From positions 1-10,850 of the forward strand of contig JACQTM010000208.1 in NCBI GenBank assembly GCA_016210825.1: a stretch of DNA of 10,850 bases, given 5' to 3'. This DNA is from Hyphomicrobiales bacterium. Its GTDB lineage: Bacteria > Pseudomonadota > Alphaproteobacteria > Rhizobiales > Xanthobacteraceae. The notes beneath the pieces were generated by a model. It saw only the letters and a program-made list of their open reading frames with translations, made no database searches and had not been told where the DNA came from. Positions 1-7,203 of this stretch are shown here, in pieces (the stretch's first letter is position 1; each line of letters starts with the position of its first letter). A program made the translations under genes and the position numbers.

Positions 1-2
1 CG

Positions 3-314
3 CGCATGTCCGATGCCATCGTCGAAATGTCGGCCAAGGGTTTCGGCTGTGTCGGTATCGTTACACGCGACGGGCACCTCGCCGGCATCATCACCGCCGG
101 CGACCTGCGCCGTCACATGCGCACCATTCGGCTCGACGCGCGCGTCGACGACGTGATGAGCACGCCGCCGAAGACCGCGCGGCCCGATCAGCTCGCGAGC
201 GAAACCCTGGAGATCCTCAATTCCGCGAAAATCACCACGTTAATCGTGGTCGAAGACGGAAAGCCCGTGGGCATCTTGCATCTGCACGATCTGTTGCGCG
301 CCGGAATCGCCTAA
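3..314 (+). CDS. kdsD: Arabinose-5-phosphate isomerase, C-terminal CBS-domain part (5' end outside window)
   Basis: This is the last ~103 codons of a gene that begins before the window; the frame is open to the left edge, so the ATG at base 6 is internal. Two CBS motifs are visible. The first is around residues 1-39 of the visible part, ending GIITAGDLRRHM. The second starts at DVMSTPP and ends GILHLHDLLRAGIA. That ending is characteristic of the KdsD/KpsF/GutQ sugar isomerases, where a SIS isomerase domain precedes a CBS pair. The full enzyme converts ribulose 5-phosphate to arabinose 5-phosphate, the first step to Kdo for lipopolysaccharide, in the cytoplasm. The SIS catalytic domain is not in view, so the assignment rests on the C-terminal domain. 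The gene ends 6 bases from the end of the convergent hemH; no terminator hairpin is obvious between them. Confidence 0.85.
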   Translation, partial: RMSDAIVEMSAKGFGCVGIVTRDGHLAGIITAGDLRRHMRTIRLDARVDDVMSTPPKTARPDQLASETLEILNSAKITTLIVVEDGKPVGILHLHDLLRAGIA

Positions 315-320
315 GCACGA

Positions 321-1376
321 TCAAATCCATCCGCCCAACTCGCGCGACACCAGTTCGCGGATCACCGTCATCCCGCCGTCGCTGTCATTAAGACAGGGGA
401 TGGCGGCGAAATTTTCTCCGCCGTGACGTTTGAATATTTCGGCGTTCTCGACCGCGATTTCCTCAAGCGTCTCCAGGCAATCGGCGGCAAAGCCGGGCAT
501 CACCACGGCGAGATTTTTCACGCCGCTTTTCGCCAAGCTCTCGACGGTCTTGTCGGTATAGGGCTGCAGCCATTCGGCGCGGCCGAAACGCGACTGGAAT
601 GTCATGATGAATTTATCGTCGGCGAGACCAAGTTTCTCGCGTATCAGCCACGCTGTCTTGGCGCAGTGGCTGGGATAGGGATCGCCCTTCTCGGCATAAG
701 CGAGCGGAATGCCGTGGAAGGACGCAAGCACGATATCCGGCTTGAACGGCAGTTTCGCAAGCTCCGCGCGCAGTGAAGATGTGATCGCCTCGATATAGAA
801 TGGTTCATCGTAATACGGCGGCGCAACGCGCAAGGTTGGCTGCGTCCGCATGGCGGCCAACGCCGCGAACGCCGCATCGCAGACCGTCGCGGTGGTCGCG
901 GCGGCATATTGTGGATAAAGCGGCACCAGCAGGATACCCGCGCAGCCCTGCGCGACGAGTGCATCGAGGCGCGTACGGATGGATGGATTGCCGTAGCGCA
1001 TCGCCCAATCGACGAGAATGCGCGAACCGGCGGTGCCGAGCATGGCGGCAAGTTTCTCGCTCTGCGAGCGGGTGATGGTTTTCAGCGGCGATTCGTTGCG
1101 CGCGCGGTTCCAGATCTTGTCGTAATCGCGGCCTCTGCGGCGCGGCCGCAGCGTCAGGATGATGAAATTAAAGACGAGCTTCCAGGTCAGCGAATTATCC
1201 TCGATCACCCGCTTGTCGGAGAGAAATTCCTTTAGATAGCGGCGCATCGACCAGTAATCGGTGGCGTCCGGCGTACCGAGATTGACCAGAAGCACGCCGA
1301 TGCGGCTCGGCAGCTCGTTCAAGCGGTTGGATGAAAAAGCCGCTGCGCTTTGCCTCGCGGCGATTGAGTCGGACAT
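321..1376 (-). CDS. hemH: Ferrochelatase
   Basis: The 351-residue product inserts Fe2+ into protoporphyrin IX, the last step of protoheme synthesis. Family landmarks are in order: the N-terminal GVLLVNLGTPDA strand (residues 27-38), MRRYLKEFLSD (44-54), SFHGIP with the conserved metal-site His221, TFQSRFG (259-265), and PGFAADCLETLEE (284-296), where Glu292 matches the invariant catalytic glutamate. Length is normal for a bacterial ferrochelatase, and no C-terminal membrane anchor is seen, so it is probably soluble or peripheral. The ATG chosen gives a short N-terminal extension typical of alphaproteobacterial forms; the preceding GTGAG is only a weak ribosome site. The gene is divergent from the nucleotidase gene with about 80 bases between the starts, so the two may share a control region. 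Family assignment is secure. Confidence 0.97.
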   Translation of the reverse strand: MSDSIAARQSAAAFSSNRLNELPSRIGVLLVNLGTPDATDYWSMRRYLKEFLSDKRVIEDNSLTWKLVFNFIILTLRPRRRGRDYDKIWNRARNESPLKTITRSQSEKLAAMLGTAGSRILVDWAMRYGNPSIRTRLDALVAQGCAGILLVPLYPQYAAATTATVCDAAFAALAAMRTQPTLRVAPPYYDEPFYIEAITSSLRAELAKLPFKPDIVLASFHGIPLAYAEKGDPYPSHCAKTAWLIREKLGLADDKFIMTFQSRFGRAEWLQPYTDKTVESLAKSGVKNLAVVMPGFAADCLETLEEIAVENAEIFKRHGGENFAAIPCLNDSDGGMTVIRELVSRELGGWI

Positions 1377-1393
1377 GAAAACTCACATTTCAT

Positions 1394-1412
1394 GCGGCCG
1401 AAGGATGGCCGC
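1394..1412. promoter_or_regulatory. Small inverted repeat in the hemH/nucleotidase divergent region
   Basis: GCGGCC (1394-1399) and GGCCGC (1407-1412) are perfect inverted arms around a 7-base loop. They lie 18 bases upstream of the hemH start and 47 bases upstream of the preferred nucleotidase start. This could be a small hairpin in either leader or part of an operator. High G+C makes such short arms fairly likely by chance, so the functional call is weak. Confidence 0.25.
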
Positions 1413-1458
1413 GGCGATACACACCATGCTAAGGCATCCCCCGCCACGACCAAAGCGC

Positions 1459-2976
1459 ATGACCCGCCGAACTGCCGCCATCCTGATCGCCGTCCTTGCC
1501 GCCGCAATCCTCGCGCTGCCGGCGCGCGCGCAGACCGTCCAGGTCACGTTCATCCTCGTCAACGACATCTACTTGATGGACGAGCAAAAGATGGCGGATG
1601 GCAAGGCGCGCGGCGGTTTTGCCCGGCTTGCCGCCGTGGTCAAGGCCGAACGGGCGAAGGGCGGCCACGTCATTTTCGCCCATGCCGGCGATACGCTCTC
1701 GCCGTCGCTGTTGTCCGGGATCGACCGTGGCGAGCATATTGTCGCGCTGACCAACATGGTGGCGCCCGACATTTTCGTGCCCGGCAATCACGAATTCGAT
1801 TTCGGCAAGGAGATTTTCTTAAAGCGCATGGGTGAGGCGAAGTTTCCGCGCTATGCCGCCAATTTGCGCGGTAGCGATGGGCACCCGCTTGCCGGCTTCA
1901 AGGACCGGGCGCTGCTGACATTCGACGGTGTGCGCATCGGTGTCACGGGCACAGCGGCGGACGATTCTCCGGTGAAGTCGAATCCCGGCGATTTGAAATT
2001 CGCGTCCACCCTTGGCGCGGTCAAGGCACAGACTGCAGCGTTGCGGCAAGAGGGTGCCGATTTTGTCGTCGCCGTGGTACACGCCGACCGCCGTACCGAT
2101 CGGGCGCTATTCGCGGAGCACGCCGCAGACCTGATCCTGACCGGCGACGATCACGATCTCTTCGTCAACTACAATGGGCGCACGGCAATCGTCGAATCGA
2201 GCGCGGACGCTCATTACGTCACCGCCGTCGATGTGACCATCGCCGTGACCATGCGCGATGGCCGCCGTGACGTAACCTGGCGGCCGCAATTCCGCGTCAT
2301 CGATACCGCCGATGTCGAGCCCGACGCCGGGGTTGCTGCTGCGGTTGCGGAATTCGAGCGGCAATTATCGAAGGAATTCGACGTCGCGCTGGCGACGACC
2401 GAGGTCGAACTCGATAGCCGCGTCGCCACGGTGCGCGCGCGAGAAGCGGCGATTGGCAATTTATTTGCCGATGCCATCCGCGCCTCGACAGGCGCCGATG
2501 CCGCGGTCACCAATGGCGGCGGTATTCGTGCAAACAGGATCTATGCCCCAGGCAGCGCGATCACGCGGCGAGATATTCTGGCGGAACTTTCCTTCGGCAA
2601 TCGCATCGCGGTGATCGAGATCACGGGCGGGGCGCTGCGCGGCGCGCTGGAGAATGGCTTAAGCCGCCTGCCGCTGCCAGCCGGCCGCTTTCCACAGGTA
2701 TCCGGCATCAGGATCGAGGCCGATCTGAAACGTCCCGTTGGCCGGCGCATTCTTTCGATCAAGGTCGCAGGCCATCCGCTCGCTCCCCGTCGCATCTATA
2801 AGATCGTGACTAACGATTTTCTTGCCCGCGGCGGCGATGACTACACGGCATTCCGCGATGCCAAGCACACGGCGCGCGACTTCGACGCACCGCTGATGGC
2901 CAACGAGGTCATGAGCTATGTGCGCAAGCTTGGCATCGTGCGTGTGCACGTCGAGGGCCGCGTAATCTTGAAATGA
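1459..2976 (+). CDS. Secreted 5'-nucleotidase / metallophosphatase family protein
   Basis: With the start at 1459 the product has 505 residues and begins with a clear signal peptide (RR at 3-4, hydrophobic 6-20, PARA then Gln25), so it is probably periplasmic. Residues ~28-260 form a calcineurin-like metallophosphatase domain: NDIY (35-38), GDTLSPS (77-83), GNHEFDFG (109-116), His208 in VVHAD, and TGDDHD (228-233). Residues ~310-480 match the 5'-nucleotidase C-terminal domain, with NGGGIR (362-367), FPQVSGIR (421-428) and TNDFLARGGDDYTAF (461-475), the substrate-binding part in UshA-type enzymes. Two positions normally held by metal-ligand histidines are changed (Tyr38, Asp230), so activity and substrate are uncertain. 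Upstream in-frame starts (GTG 1261; ATG 1375, 1405, 1426) would bury the signal peptide, and 1261 overlaps hemH; none has a convincing ribosome site. Likely substrates are nucleotides or related phosphoesters; no partner gene is nearby. Confidence 0.88.
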   Translation: MTRRTAAILIAVLAAAILALPARAQTVQVTFILVNDIYLMDEQKMADGKARGGFARLAAVVKAERAKGGHVIFAHAGDTLSPSLLSGIDRGEHIVALTNMVAPDIFVPGNHEFDFGKEIFLKRMGEAKFPRYAANLRGSDGHPLAGFKDRALLTFDGVRIGVTGTAADDSPVKSNPGDLKFASTLGAVKAQTAALRQEGADFVVAVVHADRRTDRALFAEHAADLILTGDDHDLFVNYNGRTAIVESSADAHYVTAVDVTIAVTMRDGRRDVTWRPQFRVIDTADVEPDAGVAAAVAEFERQLSKEFDVALATTEVELDSRVATVRAREAAIGNLFADAIRASTGADAAVTNGGGIRANRIYAPGSAITRRDILAELSFGNRIAVIEITGGALRGALENGLSRLPLPAGRFPQVSGIRIEADLKRPVGRRILSIKVAGHPLAPRRIYKIVTNDFLARGGDDYTAFRDAKHTARDFDAPLMANEVMSYVRKLGIVRVHVEGRVILK

Positions 2977-2980
2977 AAAG

Positions 2981-3006
2981 CGCCGGACGCGACCCCGCGC
3001 CCGGCG
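2981..3006. terminator. Bidirectional hairpin terminator between nucleotidase and DUF992 genes
   Basis: CGCCGG (2981-2986) pairs with CCGGCG (3001-3006), and CGCG (2988-2991) pairs with CGCG (2996-2999), around loop ACCC with a single A/C mismatch between the two helices. Read on the minus strand the stem is followed by CTTTTC, a short U-tract, which suits intrinsic termination of the DUF992 transcript. On the plus strand it lies 4 bases after the nucleotidase stop and is followed only by TTAC, so plus-strand termination would be weaker. Its position between two convergent genes supports the call. Confidence 0.75.
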
Positions 3007-3040
3007 TTACCGGAAGTCATTCGAAAAATCGTTGCCTCAC

Positions 3041-3511
3041 TCAGCGCACGCCGCGCAAATCGAGTTCGGCGATGCCGGCCGAGACGTTGAGGCCTGTCTG
3101 GGCGCCGAGGCTGAGCGGCTGCAGCGCGAAGGTATTGTTGGAGCCGCCGACCAGCACATTGGCCGAACCGCCAACGGCAACGGTCGCGCCGGCAGTGACG
3201 CCGCCATAGAGACCGCCGAGATCGCCGGGGCCGATATTCACGGTTGGGGCGAACACTGCCCAGGCCAATCCCGATTCAGCGGTGATGCCGATGTCCACGC
3301 CCACGCGGCGCACGATGGCGGTGTAGCGATGGACCGGTCCGCCGGCCGTCGGCCGGAAGACGCAACTGAGGTTCGTCTGCGAGGCGATGATCAAGCCGGT
3401 GGTCTGGCCGGCGCGGCATTCGAGTACGCCGGCTTCGACGCGCGATTGGGCGGAAGCGCCGGAAACCGAGGCGATGAGGGCGGCGGCGGCAATTGTCGAG
3501 ATGCGAAGCAT
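3041..3511 (-). CDS. DUF992 family secreted protein
   Basis: The product is about 156 residues: a signal peptide (LRISTIAAAALIASVSGASAQ, cleavage after ASA) and a mature domain of ~130 residues. Features I recognise from DUF992 are GVLECRAG near the mature N-terminus, a second cysteine in LSCVF, RYTAIVRRVGVDIG, W-VFAPT, a glycine-rich GLYGGVTAG segment, ANVLVGGS, and the closing LQPLSLGAQTGLNVSAGIAELDLR. The two cysteines could form a disulfide in the periplasm. The function of the family is unknown. GGAAGG (minus strand, 3521-3526) lies 9 bases before the ATG at 3511 and only 3 bases before an ATG at 3517, so 3511 is preferred, though 3517 is possible. The gene follows aatA on the same strand after ~100 bases and probably has its own promoter; the terminator hairpin follows its stop. 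Confidence 0.88.
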   Translation of the reverse strand: MLRISTIAAAALIASVSGASAQSRVEAGVLECRAGQTTGLIIASQTNLSCVFRPTAGGPVHRYTAIVRRVGVDIGITAESGLAWAVFAPTVNIGPGDLGGLYGGVTAGATVAVGGSANVLVGGSNNTFALQPLSLGAQTGLNVSAGIAELDLRGVR

Positions 3512-3591
3512 GAGCATTGTCCTTCCATTTACATTGAATGCCACCGCCCCCCCAGACGGCATGCAAATCTTAACCGCAGGATATATCACCG

Positions 3592-3612
3592 CCCGTTGCC
3601 TGTGGCGACGGG
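3592..3612 (-). terminator. Possible hairpin after aatA
   Basis: Just beyond the aatA stop, CCCGT (3592-3596) pairs with ACGGG (3608-3612) and GCC (3598-3600) with GGC (3604-3606), around loop TGT with one mismatch between the helices. No U-tract follows on the minus strand (CGGTGATATATCC), so it may instead be an RNA-stabilising 3' end, or a leader structure if aatA and DUF992 are co-transcribed. Confidence 0.35.
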
Positions 3613-3614
3613 GC

Positions 3615-4817
3615 CTACATCAAATTTCCGCAGAAGCGCTGGATGCGCCGGCAGGCCTCTTCGAGGTCCTCGGTCTTCGTCGCATAGGAAATGCGGAACG
3701 CAGGGCCAAGCCCGAACGGCGTGCCCTGCACCACGGCGACGCCCTCGGCTTCCAGCAGTTCAGTGACGAAATCCTCGTCCGATCCAAGCTTCTTTCCGCT
3801 CGGCGCGGTCTTGCCCATGGTCTCCGCGCAGGACGGATAGACATAAAACGCGCCCTCCGGCTTCGGACATCGGATGCCCTTGGCCTGATTGAGCATGGAG
3901 ACGACGAGGTCGCGGCGCTCCTTGAACGCCTTGGCATTGCGCGGGATGAAATCCTGCGGACCGTTAAGCGCCTCCACCGAAGCCCATTGCGAGATCGACG
4001 ACGGGTTCGACGTCGATTGCGACTGGATCACCGCCATCGCCTTGATCAGCGGCTCCGGACCGCCCGCATAGCCGATGCGCCAGCCGGTCATGCAATAAGA
4101 CTTGGATACGCCGTTAACGGTCAGCGTGCGCTCATAAAGTTTGGGCTCGACCTGCGCCGGCGTGGTGAAGACGAAATCGTCATAGACCAGGTGCTCATAC
4201 ATGTCGTCGGTCATCACCCAGACATGCGGGTGCTTGAGCAAGACTTCGGTCAGCGCCTTGATTTCGGCGCGCGAATAGCCCGCGCCAGTCGGGTTCGACG
4301 GCGAGTTGAAAATCAGCCACTTGGTCTTCGGCGTGATCGCGCGCTCGAGCGCCTCAGGCTTCATCTTGAAGCCGGACTCAAAGGTCGTGACGACCTCGAC
4401 CGGCTCGCCGCCGGCGAGCAGCACCATATCGGGATAGCTCACCCAATAGGGCGCCGGGATGATCACCTCGTCGCCCGGATTGAGCGTGGCCATCAGCGCG
4501 TTGAAGAGCACCTGCTTGCCGCCGGTGCCCACGCTGATCTGCGACGACTTGTAGTCGAGCTCGTTCTCGCGCTTGAACTTGCTCGCGATCGCCGCCTTCA
4601 GTTCGGGGATGCCGTCGACGGCGGTATATTTGGTCTTGCCGTCCCTGATCGCCTTGATCGCGGCTTCCTTGATGTTATCGGGCGTGTCGAAGTCCGGCTC
4701 GCCGGCGCCAAGCCCGATGATGTCGCGGCCCGCCGCTTTCAGCGCTCGCGCCTTGTCGGTCACCGCGATCGTGGCCGAGGGCTTGATGCGCTTTAAGTGG
4801 TCGGCGAGGAAGGCCAT
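3615..4817 (-). CDS. aatA: Pyridoxal-phosphate aspartate aminotransferase, class I (Ib type)
   Basis: The 400-residue protein is a fold-type I aminotransferase that interconverts aspartate and 2-oxoglutarate with oxaloacetate and glutamate in the cytoplasm; some Ib enzymes also act on prephenate. Visible hallmarks are GLGAGEPDFDTP (35-46), YTAVDGIPELK (64-74), PAPYWVSYPD (121-130), NSPSNPTG (171-178), the cofactor-ring Asp204 in TDDMY, the Schiff-base lysine Lys239 in VSKSYCMTGWRIGYAGG, and the substrate-carboxylate Arg385 in FRISYA. The start at 4817 is preferred because GGAG lies 8 bases upstream and MAFLADHLKRIKPSAT is the usual family N-terminus; an ATG at 4892 would add 25 unrelated residues. 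The upstream region contains inverted repeats that may be operator sites. The family call is firm; exact substrate preference is not decided by sequence. Confidence 0.95.
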   Translation of the reverse strand: MAFLADHLKRIKPSATIAVTDKARALKAAGRDIIGLGAGEPDFDTPDNIKEAAIKAIRDGKTKYTAVDGIPELKAAIASKFKRENELDYKSSQISVGTGGKQVLFNALMATLNPGDEVIIPAPYWVSYPDMVLLAGGEPVEVVTTFESGFKMKPEALERAITPKTKWLIFNSPSNPTGAGYSRAEIKALTEVLLKHPHVWVMTDDMYEHLVYDDFVFTTPAQVEPKLYERTLTVNGVSKSYCMTGWRIGYAGGPEPLIKAMAVIQSQSTSNPSSISQWASVEALNGPQDFIPRNAKAFKERRDLVVSMLNQAKGIRCPKPEGAFYVYPSCAETMGKTAPSGKKLGSDEDFVTELLEAEGVAVVQGTPFGLGPAFRISYATKTEDLEEACRRIQRFCGNLM

Positions 4818-4888
4818 CTCGATTGCTCCGGCGTTGGCGCAACGTTGGTAATGCCCCACGCCGCTTCGGGCAAGCGACAAACAATGAT

Positions 4889-4905
4889 GCAAACATCTCG
4901 TTTGC
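4889..4905. promoter_or_regulatory. Operator-like palindrome upstream of aatA
   Basis: GCAAACATCTCGTTTGC is a perfect 6-base inverted repeat around a 5-base spacer. It begins 72 bases upstream of the aatA start and 102 bases upstream of the divergent glycosyltransferase start. A second overlapping pair, AAACAT (4891-4896) with ATGTTT (4908-4913), shares the left arm. The sequence is A+T-richer than the surrounding genes. This is the form expected of a dimeric regulator site; no promoter boxes could be assigned with confidence. Confidence 0.45.
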
Positions 4906-4960
4906 TAATGTTTCTTTCGATGCTTCCCGCAGAGTGCCCGGGAGCCGTCCGTTCGGCGGA

Positions 4961-4991
4961 GAGCGGGAGTAAGCCTCCCTTAATCCCGCTC
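4961..4991 (+). promoter_or_regulatory. Strong hairpin/palindrome in the leader of the GT87 gene
   Basis: GAGCGGGA (4961-4968) pairs with TCCCGCTC (4984-4991) and TAAG (4970-4973) with CTTA (4979-4982), with one G/A mismatch and loop CCTCC. This is twelve paired bases ending 15 bases before the ATG at 5007. There is no U-tract on either strand, so it is not a typical terminator. It may be an operator, or an RNA structure affecting translation; the CCUCC loop is complementary to a GGAGG ribosome site, but no such site is seen right before 5007. Confidence 0.5.
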
Positions 4992-5006
4992 CGATAGAAC
5001 CGCGCC

Positions 5007-6269
5007 ATGAGCGCGTTGATCGAGGCTCTTCGCACCGGCTCATGGCTGACGCGCGAGCGCGTGCGCATCGTCGGGTTTGCCCTGCTGATGGCGTCGGCGG
5101 TGGGCTTTGTTTTCCTGGTCGCGACCGCGGACGGCCTCAACGACTACCAGGGCCGGCCGCTCGGCACCGATTTCTCCAATGTCTATGCCGCAGGCGCCGC
5201 CGTTCTCGACGGCCAGCCGGAGGCGCCCTTCCACCCGGCGCAGCAGCATGCCCGCGAGCAGGCCATCTTCGGACCGGCAACGCCGTTCTACGGCTGGCAC
5301 TACCCGCCCTTCTTCCTGTTTGTCGCCGCGGCGCTGGCGCTGATGCCCTACTTGCTGGCGCTCGCCGTCTGGCAGGGCGCGACGCTCGTTCTTTATCTCG
5401 GCGCGATGCGGGCAATCGTTTCCTTTTCACCCTCCCCCGCCGGGGAAAGCATGTCCGACAAGCTCTGGCTCCTGCTCGCTCTCGCCTTCCCAGCCGTGTT
5501 CATCAACATCGGGCACGGGCATAACGGCTTCCTCACCGCCTCGCTGATCGGCTTCGCCCTTGTCCTGCTCGATCGCCGGCCGGTCATTGCCGGAATCATG
5601 TTCGGCCTGCTCAGCAGCAAGCCGCAATTCGGGCTGCTGATTCCGCTCGTTCTCGCCGCCAGCGGGCGCTGGCGAACATTTGCTGCCGCAACCGCGACCG
5701 TTGGCGTGCTGGCGCTGGTAACGACGCTCGCCTTCGGACCGAAAATCTGGGAGGCCTTCCTCGCCTCAACACACTTTACCCGCGTTGTCGTGCTCGAGGA
5801 GGGCAATACCGGCTGGCACAAGATTCAGAGCGTGTTCTCCTGGGTGCGGATGTGGGGCGGCTCCGTTCCTCTCGCCTATGCCATCCAGGGCACGGTAACC
5901 ATTGCCGTCGCGGCGTCGCTGATTTGGCTCTGGCGTGGCAACGCCGCTTTCGCGCTTAGGGCCGCAGCGTTGCTAATCGGCACATTGCTGGCGACGCCTT
6001 ACAGCCTCGACTATGACTTGATGCTGCTGGCGCCGGCCATTGCGTTCCTCGCCGCCGACGGATGCGCGCGCGGTTTCGCGCCGTGGGAAAAGAGCGTGCT
6101 TGCGATGTTATGGCTCGTGCCGCTTGTGGCCCGCTCATTCGCCGAAATAACGCTCATCCCGCTTGCCGCTCCCGTGATGCTCCTTGCCCTCGTCTTGCTG
6201 CTGCGCCGCACATTGAGCCAATCCGGCGCAACGCGCCTGTGGCTTTTTCCCGGACGCGCCATAAAATAG
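5007..6269 (+). CDS. GT87-family (DUF2029) polytopic membrane glycosyltransferase
   Basis: The 420-residue product has about ten hydrophobic segments (roughly 20-40, 100-130 as two, 153-186 as two, 192-243 as two, 288-308, 316-360 as two, 365-410 as two), as expected for an integral inner-membrane enzyme. Signature segments of GT87/DUF2029 are LGTDFSNVYAAG (52-63) with Asp55 at the position of the catalytic aspartate of the GT-C fold, HYPPFFLF (98-105), GHGHNGFL (159-166), SSKPQFGLLIP (203-213) and TPYSLDYDLMLL (340-351). Characterised relatives are polyprenyl-phosphate-mannose-dependent mannosyltransferases of actinobacteria; donor and acceptor here are unknown. The ATG at 5007 gives a full family-length protein but has no strong ribosome site, and the hairpin at 4961-4991 lies just upstream. 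The PhyH gene begins 50 bases after its stop, so co-transcription is likely. Confidence 0.86.
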   Translation: MSALIEALRTGSWLTRERVRIVGFALLMASAVGFVFLVATADGLNDYQGRPLGTDFSNVYAAGAAVLDGQPEAPFHPAQQHAREQAIFGPATPFYGWHYPPFFLFVAAALALMPYLLALAVWQGATLVLYLGAMRAIVSFSPSPAGESMSDKLWLLLALAFPAVFINIGHGHNGFLTASLIGFALVLLDRRPVIAGIMFGLLSSKPQFGLLIPLVLAASGRWRTFAAATATVGVLALVTTLAFGPKIWEAFLASTHFTRVVVLEEGNTGWHKIQSVFSWVRMWGGSVPLAYAIQGTVTIAVAASLIWLWRGNAAFALRAAALLIGTLLATPYSLDYDLMLLAPAIAFLAADGCARGFAPWEKSVLAMLWLVPLVARSFAEITLIPLAAPVMLLALVLLLRRTLSQSGATRLWLFPGRAIK

Positions 6270-6319
6270 CGGCAACAGTCGGCCCCAACCGGCGGCGAAA
6301 AGATTCAGGGAAAACCGCC

Positions 6320-7138
6320 ATGATGCTCAAGCCTGAGCAGCTCAAGGCTTTCGACGAGCAAGGCTATCTCTTCTTCCCCGATTGCTTCTCCGAGGACGAA
6401 GTCGCGGTCATGCGCGCTGAAGCCGAGGGGATCTATAAGACTGACCGCCAGGAGGTTTGGCGCGAAAAGACCGGGGCGCCGCGTACAGCGTTTGCCGTGC
6501 ACACCTATAACGAAGTCTTTCGCCTGCTGTCCCGCCACCCGCGCCTAGTCGAACCGTTGCGGCAATTGTTCGGCGAGGACGTTTACGTCCATCAGTTCAA
6601 GATCAACGCCAAGGCCGCCTTCGAGGGTGACGTGTGGCAATGGCACCAGGATTACGGAACCTGGGCACGCGACGATGGCATGCCGGAACCGCGCGCGATG
6701 AACATCGCCGTCTTCCTCGACGCGGTGCTGCCGATCAACGGCCCGCTGATGATCATCCCGAAGAGCCACAAGCACGGCACGCTCGCCGCCGGCCATGACA
6801 ACAGCACAACATCCTACCCGCTATGGACGCTCGACAAGGAAACGGTGACGCGGCTCACCGCCGAGGCCGCCGGGCTGGATGGTATTGGCATCGTGGCGCC
6901 GACCGGCAAACCCGGCGCCGTGCTGATGTTCCATGGCAATCTCGTGCACGCCTCGCCGCCGAACATCACCCCCTATCCACGCAAGATCGTGTATCTGACG
7001 CTGTGCGCGGTCTCAAACCACATCACCAAGTTCACCCGGCCGGAATGGATCGCACATCGCGATTTCAACCCCATCGTGCCGGTCGCCGATGACGCGCTGC
7101 TCGATTATGCACGCGCGCATCGCGTGGCCGCGGAGTAG
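6320..7138 (+). CDS. PhyH-family Fe(II)/2-oxoglutarate dioxygenase, ectoine-hydroxylase-like
   Basis: The 272-residue soluble protein has the double-stranded beta-helix dioxygenase motifs: WHQDYG with iron ligands His109 and Asp111, distal His210 in NLVHAS, and Arg221 in NITPYPRK for the 2-oxoglutarate carboxylate. The segments TWARDDGMPEPRAM, PINGPLMIIPKSHKHG and ITPYPRK closely follow the pattern of ectoine hydroxylase EctD, so it lies nearer EctD than phytanoyl-CoA hydroxylase. No ectABC genes are in the window, so the substrate is probably another small molecule or imported ectoine; this is not settled. The ATG at 6320 (a second follows at 6323) is preceded by CAGGGA about 9 bases upstream. 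An in-frame ATG at 6062 would overlap the glycosyltransferase by ~200 bases and add residues unlike the family, so it was not used. Confidence 0.87.
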   Translation: MMLKPEQLKAFDEQGYLFFPDCFSEDEVAVMRAEAEGIYKTDRQEVWREKTGAPRTAFAVHTYNEVFRLLSRHPRLVEPLRQLFGEDVYVHQFKINAKAAFEGDVWQWHQDYGTWARDDGMPEPRAMNIAVFLDAVLPINGPLMIIPKSHKHGTLAAGHDNSTTSYPLWTLDKETVTRLTAEAAGLDGIGIVAPTGKPGAVLMFHGNLVHASPPNITPYPRKIVYLTLCAVSNHITKFTRPEWIAHRDFNPIVPVADDALLDYARAHRVAAE

Positions 7139-7203
7139 GTGTCAGGCGCGGGCCCGGCCATCACAGGACGTTTCGCGGCGGCTGGCCGCAGCAGTATGAT
7201 TTT

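Noticed and set aside
1261..1458. N-terminal extension of the nucleotidase frame to a GTG at 1261
   Set aside because: It overlaps hemH by over 100 bases and would place a clear signal peptide at residue 67 onward.
3387..4796. 469-codon open frame on the plus strand opposite aatA and DUF992
   Set aside because: It lies antisense to two clear genes. Its product is Arg/Leu/Asp-rich, as expected of the opposite strand of G+C-rich codons, and has no domain.
5419..5450. CCTCCCCCGCCGGGG block within the GT87 gene, resembling an intergenic palindromic repeat
   Set aside because: It stays in frame, encodes a plausible loop between membrane segments, and no second copy is seen in the window.
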